A DNA stretch of 64,000 nt from Branchiibius hedensis. Lineage in GTDB: Bacteria > Actinomycetota > Actinomycetes > Actinomycetales > Dermatophilaceae. Of the stretch, positions 1-9,188 are shown one piece after another; within the stretch, counting starts at the first letter, position 1; each line of letters begins with the position of its first letter. The position numbers and the translations under genes were made by a program. The DNA lies in NCBI RefSeq assembly GCF_900108585.1, contig NZ_UESZ01000001.1, forward strand, positions 2,356,001 to 2,420,000. The letters are read 5' to 3'. The notes below the pieces were generated by a model, which saw only the letters and a program-made list of their open reading frames with translations, searched no databases and was not told the origin of the DNA.

Positions 1-255
1 CGACTTGGTGAAGGCCGGCGGCACGAAGACGACCGACACGTTGGCACCGGTCTCCTTGATCGCCTCGGCCACCGTGCCGAAGACCGGCACGCTGACGCCA
101 CCGGGGAAGTCGACCGACGTGCCGGCCTTCTTCGGGTTCACGCCGCCCACCACCTTGGTGCCCGCAGCGAGCATCCGGGTCGTGTGCTTCATTCCTTCGG
201 AGCCGGTCATGCCCTGGACGATGACCAGGCTGTCGTCATTCAGAAAGATCGCCAT
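1..255 (-). CDS. sucD: Succinyl-CoA synthetase (ligase) alpha subunit, partial
   Basis: This is the N-terminal 85 codons of the alpha subunit, which with SucC interconverts succinyl-CoA and succinate with formation of ATP or GTP in the TCA cycle. The start is ATG at 255, opening with [20 protein letters not shown], the CoA-binding N-terminal fold of this family. A GVNPKKAG segment follows near residue 38 and PVFGTVAEA near residue 57. The gene runs off the left edge, so the phosphohistidine domain is not visible. It starts 9 bp after the sucC stop and is surely co-transcribed with it. Identity is clear despite truncation. Confidence 0.95.
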   Translation of the reverse strand, partial: MAIFLNDDSLVIVQGMTGSEGMKHTTRMLAAGTKVVGGVNPKKAGTSVDFPGGVSVPVFGTVAEAIKETGANVSVVFVPPAFTKS

Positions 256-264
256 GTCAGATCC

Positions 265-1458
265 TCACTTCGCGGCGGCGAGCTCGGCGGCCTTGGCCGC
301 GGCGCCGTCCATGGTTGCTTCGATGGTGACCAACGGGTGGTTGCGTTCGGCGAGGATCGCTCGCCCTTCGTCCACCGCGTTGCCATCCAGTCGTACGACG
401 AGTGGCTTGGTCGCCCCGTCACCGAGCGCGTCCAGCGCGCCGACGATGCCCTTGGCGACCTCGTCGCAGGCGGTGATGCCGCCGAAGACATTCACGAAGA
501 CCGACTTGACCTGTTCGTCACCGAGGATGATGTTCAGCCCGTTGGTCATGACCTCCGCGCTGGCACCACCACCGATGTCCAGGAAGTTCGCCGGCTTGGG
601 GTGCTCCCCGGCCGGGTTGGTGAACTCCTCACCGGCGTAGGCGACGACGTCCAGGGTCGACATGACCAGGCCCGCACCGTTGCCGATGATCCCGACGTCG
701 CCGTCGAGCTTGACGTAGTTCAGCCCCTTCTCCTTGGCCGCCGCCTCCAGCGGGTCGGCCGCGGCGACGTCTTCCAGCGCTGCGTGGTCCGGGTGCCGGA
801 AGTCGGCGTTCGCGTCCAGGCTGACCTTGCCGTCCAACGCGACGATCTGGCCGTCCGTGGTCTTCACCAGCGGATTGACCTCGACCAACGTCGCGTCCTC
901 ACCGGCGTAGACGTCCCACAGCTTGATCAGCACGGGAGCAACCTTGGCGGCCGTCTCGGGGTCGAACTTGGCCGCAGCCACGATCTCCTCGGCCTTGGCC
1001 TGGTCGATGCCGACGTTCGGGTCGACGGGGATGCGGGCCAGGGCCTCCGGGCGCTCGACCGCGAGCTGCTCGATCTCCATGCCGCCCTCACGCGAGCACA
1101 TCGCCAGATACGAGCGGTTGGCCCGGTCCAGCAGCACCGAGAAGTAGTACTCCTCGGCAATCTGCGCGCCCTGGGCGATCATCACGGTGCCCACCGTGTG
1201 GCCCTTGATGTCCATGCCCAGGATCTGCTCGGCGTGCTGCTGCGCCTCGTCGGCGGACTTGGCGACCTTCACCCCGCCGGCCTTACCGCGCCCGCCGGTC
1301 TTCACCTGCGCCTTGACAACAGAAACGCCGCCGGACAGTGCGCCGATTTCTTCGGCGGCAGCACGTGCGTCCTGCGGCGTGGTTGCGATTTTCCCGGCCA
1401 GTACCGGTACTCCGTGCGCTTCGAACATGTCGCGCGCCTGGTATTCGAACAGATCCAC
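265..1458 (-). CDS. sucC: ADP-forming succinyl-CoA synthetase beta subunit
   Basis: The 397-aa protein has the usual length of SucC. It starts [19 protein letters not shown], the typical ATP-grasp opening. The nucleotide-binding GGRGKAGG lies at residues 55-62, VEVNPLV sits in the second half of the ATP-grasp domain, and FLDIGGGAS leads into the CoA-ligase domain. It pairs with SucD to make the cytoplasmic TCA-cycle enzyme. sucD follows closely on the same strand. A separate B12-binding protein lies 79 bp upstream on the same strand, which fits a link to methylmalonyl-CoA metabolism but does not prove one. Confidence 0.96.
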   Translation of the reverse strand: MDLFEYQARDMFEAHGVPVLAGKIATTPQDARAAAEEIGALSGGVSVVKAQVKTGGRGKAGGVKVAKSADEAQQHAEQILGMDIKGHTVGTVMIAQGAQIAEEYYFSVLLDRANRSYLAMCSREGGMEIEQLAVERPEALARIPVDPNVGIDQAKAEEIVAAAKFDPETAAKVAPVLIKLWDVYAGEDATLVEVNPLVKTTDGQIVALDGKVSLDANADFRHPDHAALEDVAAADPLEAAAKEKGLNYVKLDGDVGIIGNGAGLVMSTLDVVAYAGEEFTNPAGEHPKPANFLDIGGGASAEVMTNGLNIILGDEQVKSVFVNVFGGITACDEVAKGIVGALDALGDGATKPLVVRLDGNAVDEGRAILAERNHPLVTIEATMDGAAAKAAELAAAK

Positions 1459-1537
1459 CGTGATCTACTTCCTTGCTCCGAGAGAAAAACTCGCCGTTTT
1501 CGACTGTATCCCTGTGACCCAGGACACACTCGTGCGG

Positions 1538-1951
1538 TCAGGCGGTAGCGCCGGCCCCCACATGCTCGCGCACCCACTCGACGCACTCCGTCGTGGTCGT
1601 GCCGGGAGTGAAAACCGCTTGCACACCAAGCTCTTTCAGCGCCGGGATGTCCTCATCGGGGATGATGCCGCCACCGAAGACGACGATGTCCGAGGCATCC
1701 TGCGCCTCGAGCAGTTCCAGCACTTTGGCGAAGAGCGTCATGTGCGCCCCCGACAGCACGGACATGCCGATCGCGTCGGCGTCCTCCTGGATCGCCGCCT
1801 GCACGATCTGCTCGGGTGTCTGGTGCAAACCGGTGTAGATGACTTCCATACCGGCATCACGCAGCGCACGGGCAATGACCTTCGCGCCCCGGTCGTGACC
1901 ATCCAGACCCGGCTTGGCCACCACAATGCGCAACGGAGAGTTCTCGGGCAT
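1538..1951 (-). CDS. Stand-alone cobalamin B12-binding protein (methylmalonyl-CoA mutase C-terminal domain type)
   Basis: The 137-aa protein consists only of a B12-binding Rossmann-like domain. The DxHxxG motif is D17-x-H19-x-x-G22, where the His would be the lower axial ligand of cobalt. SVLSGAH near residue 62 and GGGIIPDED near residue 95 are the other typical loops of the methylmalonyl-CoA mutase small domain. It has no catalytic TIM barrel. Such proteins act as the small subunit of two-part mutases or as B12-dependent sensors. Its position upstream of sucCD suits a mutase partner, because mutase makes succinyl-CoA. The catalytic subunit is not in the window. Confidence 0.88.
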   Translation of the reverse strand: MPENSPLRIVVAKPGLDGHDRGAKVIARALRDAGMEVIYTGLHQTPEQIVQAAIQEDADAIGMSVLSGAHMTLFAKVLELLEAQDASDIVVFGGGIIPDEDIPALKELGVQAVFTPGTTTTECVEWVREHVGAGATA

Positions 1952-2041
1952 GACTGGAGCCTACGCGGCTGTGTCGGACTTCACAGAACCAGCGGCAAAC
2001 CGTCCTGGTACTTATGCACACATTGGGGCCGAAGTTGAAAT

Positions 2042-2060
2042 GTCACGGTTTGGTCACGGT
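2042..2060. promoter_or_regulatory. Direct repeat GTCACGGT x2, possible response-regulator site upstream of M23 peptidase
   Basis: GTCACGGT occurs at 2042-2049 and again at 2053-2060, an 11-bp spacing equal to one helical turn. It lies about 145 bp before the peptidase start. Tandem half sites on one DNA face are typical of OmpR-type regulators, and MtrA is known to control cell-wall hydrolase genes in actinobacteria. The assignment to MtrA is inference. Confidence 0.35.
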
Positions 2061-2202
2061 ATGGTGGTCCCTCCCAGGCAACGTACGGCGATCTGCCAGC
2101 CCCGCGAGGGCGACCCGCTTCGGTCCGGTTTTCGTTTCGTACAGTTGCTGACTGTTGCCTTCGGCCGCGTGCCGTCCGTCAGATCCCGCTGGAAAGGTCA
2201 TT

Positions 2203-3072
2203 GTGTCTCGTTATCAGGGTCGGCATCGCTCCCAGACCCCGCCCATCTGGCGCGACAGCCGGGTGACGGTGCCAGTGGTTGCGGCGGCGGGCATCACCCT
2301 GACCGCGGCCGGTGTGGCCCAGGGTGCGCCCAGCGCGAAAACCGCTGCGGACACGTCGCTGAGCCAGCCGAAGACGGTGTCGGCGTCGGTGGTCAATCGG
2401 GTCGACCTGTCGGCCACCTCCCGCTCCCGGGCGCGCGCCGCCGCCCAGGTCAAGCAGGCCACGGCAAAACGGGCGGCCTCGCAGAAGGCGGCCGCAGCCA
2501 AACTGGCCGCCGACAAGCAGGCCGCCCAGAAGAAGGCCGCGCTGGCTGCCCTGTCGAGCACCCCGGCCGCCAAGCAACTCACCGTCACGGCTCCCGAGAG
2601 CACTCAGTCTTCCCGCAGTTCCTCGGCCACGTCGCGCGGATCGGCGGTGCGCGATTCGACCACCAGTGCTTTCGTGTGTCCGATCGCCGGCTGCGGCGGA
2701 CGGTTCACGTCCGGTTTCGGTGCCCGCTCCTCCCCCGGCGGCATCGGCTCGACCAACCACAAAGGTGACGACTTCGCGACCCCGATCGGCACTCCGCTGC
2801 GCGCGGTGCACAGCGGCACCGTGGTCGCGGTCGGCTGGTACGGCGGTTTCGGCATGCGCGTCGAGATCGACCTGGGCGGCGGCACCAGCGTGATCTACGG
2901 GCACATGTCCGCCTTCTCCGCGACCGTCGGCGAGCAGGTCTCGCCCGGTGAGGTCATCGGCTATTCGGGCAACACCGGCAACTCCACCGGCCCGCACCTG
3001 CACTTCGAGGTGCACATCGGCGGCGTCGCCGTCGACCCGGGCCCGTGGATGCGCGCCCGCGGGATCTTCTGA
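2203..3072 (+). CDS. Secreted M23 (LytM-type) peptidoglycan endopeptidase
   Basis: GTG at 2203 is preferred because GGAAAGG lies 7 bases before it; an ATG at 2155 would also be in frame. The 289-aa product has a basic N-terminus, a hydrophobic stretch (PVVAAAGITLTAAG) acting as signal or anchor, an Ala/Lys-rich coiled-coil-like linker (about residues 75-110), and a C-terminal M23 domain. Zinc ligands are visible as HKGDD near residue 185 and HLHF near residue 265, with GNTGNSTGPH before it. Such enzymes cut cell-wall cross-links outside the membrane. In M. tuberculosis a homologous peptidase also lies between the uvrD1/pcrA and sucC genes. Confidence 0.9.
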   Translation: MSRYQGRHRSQTPPIWRDSRVTVPVVAAAGITLTAAGVAQGAPSAKTAADTSLSQPKTVSASVVNRVDLSATSRSRARAAAQVKQATAKRAASQKAAAAKLAADKQAAQKKAALAALSSTPAAKQLTVTAPESTQSSRSSSATSRGSAVRDSTTSAFVCPIAGCGGRFTSGFGARSSPGGIGSTNHKGDDFATPIGTPLRAVHSGTVVAVGWYGGFGMRVEIDLGGGTSVIYGHMSAFSATVGEQVSPGEVIGYSGNTGNSTGPHLHFEVHIGGVAVDPGPWMRARGIF

Positions 3073-3082
3073 GGCTGAGCCG

Positions 3083-5470
3083 CTAGAGCTTCTCGACCGG
3101 CGCGTAGCGCAGCAGCAGCCGCTTCACGCCGGTGTCGCCGCCGAAGTCGATGTGCGCCATCGCGCGCTCACCTTGACCCTCGACCCGCAGCACGGTGCCC
3201 ACGCCGAAACTGTCGTGCGTGACCTTGTCGCCAGCATCCAGCGAGATCACCGGCCGGTTCCCCGGTGAGCGCACCCCTGGGCGAGCCGCGAGCCGGGCCA
3301 CAGCCGGTGTCGACGACGGCCGCGAACCGGTCGTCTCGATCCGTTGCCAGTCGATCAACGACGAGGGGATCTCCGACAGGAACCGCGATGGCGGGTTGTA
3401 CTGCGGGGATCCCCACGCCGAACGCACCTGCGCTCGCGAGATGTGCAGGCGCTCGCGAGCCCGGGTGATGCCGACGTAGGCCAACCGGCGTTCCTCGGCC
3501 AGTTCGTCCTTGTCACCCAGGGATCGCAGGTGCGGGAAGGTGCCGTCCTCCATCCCGGTGAGGAAGACGACCGGGAACTCCAGACCCTTCGCGGTGTGCA
3601 GCGTCATCAACGTGACGACACCGCGGTCCTCCTGATCGTCGGCCGGGATGTCGTCGGTGTCGGCGACGAGAGACACCTGCTCCAGGAAGTCCTCCAACGG
3701 AGCTCCGGGATAGTTGGAGTCGAATTCACCTGCGACGGCGACGAGTTCGGCGAGGTTCTCGATCCGGCTCTCATCCTGTGGGTCCGGACTCTTGCGCAAC
3801 TCGGCCAGGTAGCCGCTCTGGTCGAGGATCGCCTCGAGCAGGTCACTGACGCCCGCACCGCTCTCACGAAGCTGCTGCAGTGACTCCAACAACGAGGTGA
3901 ACGCCGAGATGGCGGCGACGGAGCGCGTCGCGATGCCCGGCGCATCCGCCGCGCGACCGAGGGCGGCGATGAACGGGATCCGCTCCCGGTCCGCGAGCGC
4001 CGCCACCGCGCCCTCGGCCCGGTCGCCGATCCCTCGCTTGGGCACGTTCAGGATCCGCCGCAGGTTGACGGTGTCGGTGGGGTTGGAGATGACCCGCAGA
4101 TAGGCCAGCGCGTCCTTGACCTCCCGCCGCTCGTAGAATCGGGTGCCGCCAACCACCTTGTAGGGCAGGCCAACTCGCACGAATACTTCTTCCAACGCAC
4201 GGGACTGGGCGTTGGTGCGGTAGAAGACCGCGACGTCACCGGGTCGCACCCCGGCGTCGTCCCCCAACTCGTCGATGGTCCGCGCCACGAAGGAAGCCTC
4301 GTCGTGCTCGGAGTCCCCGACGTACCCGATGATCAACTCGCCGGCGCCGGCCTCGCTCCACAGGTTCTTCGGGCGACGCTTGTCGTTGCCGGCGATCACG
4401 GCGTTCGCGGCCTGCAGGATGTTCTGGGTGGATCGGTAATTCTGCTCCAGCAGAACGGTTTTCGCGTCCGGGTAGTCCTGCTCGAACTCCTCGATGTTGC
4501 GGATCGTGGCACCGCGGAACGCGTAGATCGACTGGTCGGCGTCACCGACGACGCACAACTCCGCCGGCGGCAACTCACCCAGCGCGGCGTCCGACACGTG
4601 CGCCGACACCAACTCCCGGATCAGGACGTACTGCGCGTGGTTGGTGTCCTGGTATTCATCGACCAGGACGTGCCGGAATCGGCGCCGGTAGTGCTCGGCG
4701 ACATCCGGGAAGACTTGCAGCAGGTTGACCACCGTCATGATCAGGTCGTCGAAATCCAGCGCGTTGGCCTGCCGCAGCCGCCGCTGGTAGGCGATGTAGG
4801 CCTGGGCCAGCATCCGCTCCTGATGAGTGCCCTCGCTCACCTGACCGGCGTAGGTCTCCTCGTCGATCAACTCGTTCTTGAGGTTGCTGACCTGGTGGCT
4901 GAAGGACCGCGGCGGGTACCGCTTGGGATCCAAGTCCAGGTCGCGGACCACCATCGCCATCAGCCGCTGGCTGTCGGCGGCGTCGTAGATCGAGAAGCTC
5001 GACTTCAGCCCCAGCTTGCCGGCCTCGCGGCGCAGGATTCGCACGCACGCGGAGTGGAACGTCGAGACCCACATCGCCTTGGCGGCGGGGCCGACCAGCG
5101 CCTCGACCCGCTCGCGCATCTCGGCGGCCGCCTTGTTGGTGAAGGTGATCGCCAGGATCTGCCCCGGTTGCGCGTGCCGTTCGGCGAGTAGATAGGCGAT
5201 CCGGTGCGCCAGGACCCGGGTCTTGCCCGAACCGGCCCCCGCGATGATCAGCAGCGGCCCGCCGCTGTGCACGACCGCCTCCCGCTGTTGCGGATTCAGC
5301 CCCGCCAGCAGTTCCTCCCCGCGGGTCTGCCGCGGCTGGGCCGGTTCGGGCGCCGAGCCACCGGTGCGGGCCCAGTCCGGCACCCCGCGATCGTCCACCC
5401 CGGTGGGTCGTGGGGAGGCCTGGGCGCTACTGAATCCGGGCAGGGGAAGGTCGTCGAAAAGGCTGCTCAT
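3083..5470 (-). CDS. pcrA: ATP-dependent DNA helicase PcrA/UvrD
   Basis: The start is set at ATG 5470 (MSSLFDDLPLPGFSS), giving 795 aa, normal for actinobacterial PcrA/UvrD1; the reading frame stays open further upstream but without family similarity. Superfamily 1A motifs are complete: Walker A AGAGSGKT at residues 77-84, TFTNKAAAEMRERV, DEYQDTN for motif II, GDADQSIYAFRGA for motif III, and TLHTAKGLEFPVVFL plus RLAYVGITRARE in domain 2. The C-terminus (DKVTHDSFGVGTV) is the Tudor-like RNA-polymerase-binding fold. It unwinds DNA 3'-5' in repair and transcription-coupled repair. It is convergent with the M23 gene, separated by 10 bp. Confidence 0.96.
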   Translation of the reverse strand: MSSLFDDLPLPGFSSAQASPRPTGVDDRGVPDWARTGGSAPEPAQPRQTRGEELLAGLNPQQREAVVHSGGPLLIIAGAGSGKTRVLAHRIAYLLAERHAQPGQILAITFTNKAAAEMRERVEALVGPAAKAMWVSTFHSACVRILRREAGKLGLKSSFSIYDAADSQRLMAMVVRDLDLDPKRYPPRSFSHQVSNLKNELIDEETYAGQVSEGTHQERMLAQAYIAYQRRLRQANALDFDDLIMTVVNLLQVFPDVAEHYRRRFRHVLVDEYQDTNHAQYVLIRELVSAHVSDAALGELPPAELCVVGDADQSIYAFRGATIRNIEEFEQDYPDAKTVLLEQNYRSTQNILQAANAVIAGNDKRRPKNLWSEAGAGELIIGYVGDSEHDEASFVARTIDELGDDAGVRPGDVAVFYRTNAQSRALEEVFVRVGLPYKVVGGTRFYERREVKDALAYLRVISNPTDTVNLRRILNVPKRGIGDRAEGAVAALADRERIPFIAALGRAADAPGIATRSVAAISAFTSLLESLQQLRESGAGVSDLLEAILDQSGYLAELRKSPDPQDESRIENLAELVAVAGEFDSNYPGAPLEDFLEQVSLVADTDDIPADDQEDRGVVTLMTLHTAKGLEFPVVFLTGMEDGTFPHLRSLGDKDELAEERRLAYVGITRARERLHISRAQVRSAWGSPQYNPPSRFLSEIPSSLIDWQRIETTGSRPSSTPAVARLAARPGVRSPGNRPVISLDAGDKVTHDSFGVGTVLRVEGQGERAMAHIDFGGDTGVKRLLLRYAPVEKL

Positions 5471-5528
5471 GTCACTACCCAGGGTACGGCGAGCGTGCGA
5501 CAAAGCCGTGGTTTGGCAGGATGCCACG

Positions 5529-6878
5529 GTGACCGAAGAACTCTCCCCCGGCGCCCGGGCGACGTTGAACGCACGGATCGCGCGCGCACAACACAGCGAC
5601 CGGGCCCCGTCGGTGGTCGCCGGTGTACGCACGATGACCGGGGTGGAATGGACCGGTGCGGTGGGCGACCTGGACGCTGCGGGTACGCCGGCCAGCCCGG
5701 ACACGGCGTACCGGATCGGCTCGATCACCAAGACGTTCACGGCGGTCCTGGTCATGCAACTCGTCGCCGAGGAGGCGGTCGCGCTCAGCGACCCGATCAC
5801 GGCGCACCTGCCCGAACTGAGCGACCTGCCGGGCGTGAGCGTGCAGGCGCTGCTCACGCACGGCGCCGGCCTGTACGCCGAGACCGACGGCCCGTGGTGG
5901 GAGCGCTCCGCGGGGCTCACCTGGGAGCAACTTCTGCCCAGCATTCGTCAGGCGCACATTCCGGCGTCGCGGTTCCACTACACGAACGTCGGTTTCGCGG
6001 TCCTCGGCCAACTCGTGGCGCGGTTGCGTGGGCAGCAGTGGCGTCAGGTGCTGCAGGAGCGGGTCCTGGGCCCGCTGGGACTGGTCCACACGACGTACGA
6101 CCGGCCGGACAGCGGTGCGCACGGGTTCGCGGTGCACCCGTACGCGGATCTGGTGCACGACGAGCCGGCCAACGACACCGGCGCGATGGCCCCCGCGGGC
6201 CAGCTGTGGTCCACGGTCGGCGACCTGCTCACCTTCGGCCAGTTCCTGGTCCGTGGTGATGCGCAGGTGCTGGCCGATGAGTTCCGCGAGCGGATGCTGA
6301 TCCCGACCCTCGTCGACGACGAACCGGGTGAGCGGTGGACGCGCGCCTACGGGTTGGGCGTGGATGTGACCAATCTCGGATCAGCGCGGTACGTCGGGCA
6401 CGGTGGGTCGATGCCCGGCTTCCAGTCCGCGCTGCGCGCCGACCCGGAAACAGGCGATTGTGCTGTGCTGCTGATGAATTCGACCGCCGGTATTGATCTG
6501 AGCGCGGTCGAGTTGATCACCGAGTTGCGCCGCCACGTGCCACTGATCCCGACGGCGTGGCAGCGCACGCAGCAGCACGCCGACGATCTGGACCTGACTG
6601 GGACCTGGTTCTGGGGGCCGCGCCCGCACGTAGCGACCCTGCACGGACCGGACCTGGTGCTGACCCCGGTGGGGTCGGGCCGCGGCGCCCGCTTCGTGCG
6701 TCTTGCGCAGGACCGCTGGCTCGGGCAGGACGGCTACTTCGCCGGCGAGCCACTGCAGGTGCACGCGCGAGGCGAGCGCTCGGCGTACCTCGATGTTGGT
6801 AGTTTCCGTTTCACGCGCACGCCGTACGATCCGGCCAGCGACATTCCCGGCGGGGTCGACGACACCGGCTGGCACTAG
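5529..6878 (+). CDS. Serine hydrolase of the beta-lactamase / S12 family
   Basis: The product is 449 aa from GTG 5529, chosen because AGGA lies 8 bases upstream and family similarity begins here. The catalytic SxxK is SITK at residues 65-68, the Tyr motif is Y151-T-N153, and the third motif is HGGSMPG near residue 290. The set matches class C beta-lactamases, DD-peptidases and esterases of family S12. There is no signal peptide, so it is likely cytoplasmic and more probably an esterase or D-amino peptidase than a true beta-lactamase. The last 110 residues form a beta-rich extension. It is divergent from pcrA across only 58 bp, and dedA-like follows after 22 bp. Confidence 0.88.
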   Translation: MTEELSPGARATLNARIARAQHSDRAPSVVAGVRTMTGVEWTGAVGDLDAAGTPASPDTAYRIGSITKTFTAVLVMQLVAEEAVALSDPITAHLPELSDLPGVSVQALLTHGAGLYAETDGPWWERSAGLTWEQLLPSIRQAHIPASRFHYTNVGFAVLGQLVARLRGQQWRQVLQERVLGPLGLVHTTYDRPDSGAHGFAVHPYADLVHDEPANDTGAMAPAGQLWSTVGDLLTFGQFLVRGDAQVLADEFRERMLIPTLVDDEPGERWTRAYGLGVDVTNLGSARYVGHGGSMPGFQSALRADPETGDCAVLLMNSTAGIDLSAVELITELRRHVPLIPTAWQRTQQHADDLDLTGTWFWGPRPHVATLHGPDLVLTPVGSGRGARFVRLAQDRWLGQDGYFAGEPLQVHARGERSAYLDVGSFRFTRTPYDPASDIPGGVDDTGWH

Positions 6879-6900
6879 GCCGTAGGCAATAGGAGTAACG

Positions 6901-7554
6901 ATGGAGCACTTCCTCACCACGATCCCGGTGTGGCTGGTCTACATCCTGGTCGGCGTCGTCGTCATGGTGGAGAGCTTCGGAATCCCGGTGCCCGGCGAGA
7001 TCGTGCTGGTCACCGCCGCGCTGATGTCCTCCAAACACGAGTTGGCGGTCTCACCGCACTCCGTGGCGATTGCCGGCGTCCTGGGCGCGGTGATCGGTGA
7101 CTCGATCGGGTACTGGGTCGGGCGGGAGTACGGCTTCAAGATCTTCGACATCCTCAAACGCCGGTTCCCTTCGCATTTCAACGACGACACCATCGCCTAC
7201 GCCGAGCACATCTTCGACCGGTACGGCATGTTCGCGGTGTTCTTCGGCCGGTTCGTGGCGTTGCTGCGGATCTTCGCCGGGCCGCTGTCGGGTGTGTTGA
7301 AGATGCACTACCCGCGGTTCCTGATCGCCAACGTCGCCGGTGCGATCTGCTGGGCGGGCGGCACCACCTACGCCGTGTACTACCTGGGCAAAGCCGCCGA
7401 GAAATACCTGAGCACCTTCTCGTACGTCGCCCTCGGCATCGCCGTCATCCTCGCCTTCGCGGCCGGCAAGTTCATGGGCCAGGCCATCGACCGCCGCGTG
7501 GAAGCGTACGCCGAGCAGCGGCGGGCCGACGGAACGCACCCCGACGTGGCCTGA
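6901..7554 (+). CDS. DedA-family membrane protein
   Basis: The 217-aa product starts at ATG 6901 with AGGAG 8 bases upstream. It is an integral membrane protein with the DedA/VTT (SNARE-associated) fold: an N-terminal segment with ESFGIPVPGE, a polar loop with GDSIGYWVGREYG, then FFGRFVALLRIFAGPLSG, which holds the conserved FxR and G residues of the re-entrant loop, and a C-terminal helix. DedA proteins help move undecaprenyl phosphate or phospholipids across the membrane. The substrate here cannot be told. It follows the S12 hydrolase closely and may share its transcript. Confidence 0.92.
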   Translation: MEHFLTTIPVWLVYILVGVVVMVESFGIPVPGEIVLVTAALMSSKHELAVSPHSVAIAGVLGAVIGDSIGYWVGREYGFKIFDILKRRFPSHFNDDTIAYAEHIFDRYGMFAVFFGRFVALLRIFAGPLSGVLKMHYPRFLIANVAGAICWAGGTTYAVYYLGKAAEKYLSTFSYVALGIAVILAFAAGKFMGQAIDRRVEAYAEQRRADGTHPDVA

Positions 7555-7608
7555 GGCTGGCCCCACCCGCCGCACCATCCGCGCGGGGCCGCGCGCCGAA
7601 CTACGGGT

Positions 7609-9120
7609 ATGTCCCGTCGTCGCGCCGCCCTTGCCGGAGTCCTCGCCGCTGCGGTCGCGATGGGTCTGGCGCATCTGCTGGCCGCCATCCTCAACCCCGC
7701 CACCTCACCGGTCCTGATCATCGGCTCGGCCGTCATCGACCGCACGCCGACGGCCCTGAAGGACTGGGCCATCGAGCATTTCGGCACCAACGACAAAACC
7801 GTCCTGCTCGCCTCGGTGGTCGCAGGCACGGTGGTCCTCGCCGCGATCAGCGGACTGCTGGCGCGGCGGCGTCTGGTCTACGGGATCGCGGTGCAACTGC
7901 TGCTCGTGGCGACCGCTGCGTTGGCGACGTTGGAACGACCGACCGGTTCGTGGCGCGACCTGGGGCCGGCCCTCCTGGCCGGGCTGACCGGGCCACTGGT
8001 GCTGACCGGGCTGTTCCGCGTGGGCGGCACCCGCCCTGACGGCTACCCGTCCGGCACGAACACTCGGCGCGCGTTCCTCACCGGATCCGGTGCCGTCGCG
8101 ATCGCTGCCGTCGGATCTGCAGCGCTCGGTCAAAAGCTCAGTGCCACAACAGATCCCAGCAACCTCACGTTGCCCAAGGCGCGTACGCCGCTGCCAGCGC
8201 TGCCTGCCGGGTTGGAGAAGACCTACCGGGAGATCACTCCCCTGCGCACCCCCAACGGCGGGTTCTACCGCGTGGACACCGCACTCGCCGTACCCAATCT
8301 CGATCGTGACTCCTGGACCCTGACGGTGGAGGGCGACGTCGATCGGCCGTTCACCATCGACTATCGCGAGTTGATCGCGATGGACCTGATCGAGCGGGAC
8401 ATCACGATGACCTGCGTCAGCAACGAAGTCGGCGGCGGCTACGTCGGAGCCGCGCGGTGGCTCGGCGTACGCACCAAAGATCTGCTCGATCGGGCCGGGG
8501 TCATGGACCCGGACAAACCCCAGGCCCAGGTGTTCAGTACGGCGACCGACGGGTTCACGATCAGCACCCCCTTGGGTGCGCTGATGGACGACCGCGAAGC
8601 GCTGCTGGCCATCGGGATGAACGGTGCGCCGCTGCCGCGCACGCACGGGTTCCCCGCCCGCCTCATCACCCCCGGCCTCTACGGGATGCTGGGCGGCACC
8701 AAATGGGTGACGAAAATGCGCGTCACGACGTACGCCGATGCGAAAGCCTATTGGACACAGCGGGGTTGGACGACCAATGGGCCGATCAAACCGTCGGCGC
8801 GGATCGACACCCCAGCGTCCTTGGCCACGGTGAAAGGTCGCACGGTCGTCGGCGGCGTGGCGTGGGCACAACGGCGCGGAGTCGTGAAGGTGCAATTGAA
8901 GATCGACGAAAAGCCCTGGCAGGACTGCACGTTGGGCCCGGACGTCGGCGTGGACTTCTGGCGGCAGTGGTATTTCATCTGGGACGACCCGGGCAGCGGT
9001 CAGCACGCCCTGCAGGCGCGAGTCATCTACGGCGACAACCAGACGCAGACCGACGATCGCGCGCCGGTCTTTCCCAACGGTTCCAGCGGGATTCAGCAAC
9101 TCGTCGTCATCGGTGGCTGA
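7609..9120 (+). CDS. Membrane-anchored molybdopterin-dependent oxidoreductase (sulfite-oxidase fold)
   Basis: The 503-aa protein has an N-terminal membrane part with about four hydrophobic segments (residues 5-150), then a Ser/Thr-Pro linker and a sulfite-oxidase/YedY-type domain from about residue 200. The cofactor-binding Cys is in TMTCVSNEVGG (C269), and GFPARLITPGLYG contains the usual RLI..G.YG motif. A C-terminal dimerisation-like domain follows (PSARIDTP to the end). The active domain should face outside. A fasciclin lipoprotein follows directly, a pairing common in actinobacteria; together they may serve envelope redox chemistry. The substrate is unknown. Confidence 0.9.
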   Translation: MSRRRAALAGVLAAAVAMGLAHLLAAILNPATSPVLIIGSAVIDRTPTALKDWAIEHFGTNDKTVLLASVVAGTVVLAAISGLLARRRLVYGIAVQLLLVATAALATLERPTGSWRDLGPALLAGLTGPLVLTGLFRVGGTRPDGYPSGTNTRRAFLTGSGAVAIAAVGSAALGQKLSATTDPSNLTLPKARTPLPALPAGLEKTYREITPLRTPNGGFYRVDTALAVPNLDRDSWTLTVEGDVDRPFTIDYRELIAMDLIERDITMTCVSNEVGGGYVGAARWLGVRTKDLLDRAGVMDPDKPQAQVFSTATDGFTISTPLGALMDDREALLAIGMNGAPLPRTHGFPARLITPGLYGMLGGTKWVTKMRVTTYADAKAYWTQRGWTTNGPIKPSARIDTPASLATVKGRTVVGGVAWAQRRGVVKVQLKIDEKPWQDCTLGPDVGVDFWRQWYFIWDDPGSGQHALQARVIYGDNQTQTDDRAPVFPNGSSGIQQLVVIGG

Positions 9121-9188
9121 TCCACCCATCCAGTCCCCCACCTACTCCGAACCACTGCACATCACATCCCTCGAGGAAAGGCACGATC

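Noticed and set aside
1975-2200. Possible c-di-AMP (ydaO) riboswitch before the M23 peptidase
   Set aside because: Only a GCGACCCG-like piece resembles the motif; the GGGUGAA core and the closing CAGCUAAC part are not present.
5471-5944. N-terminal extension of PcrA
   Set aside because: The upstream 158 codons are antisense to the S12 hydrolase gene and have no helicase similarity; ATG 5470 gives the normal length.
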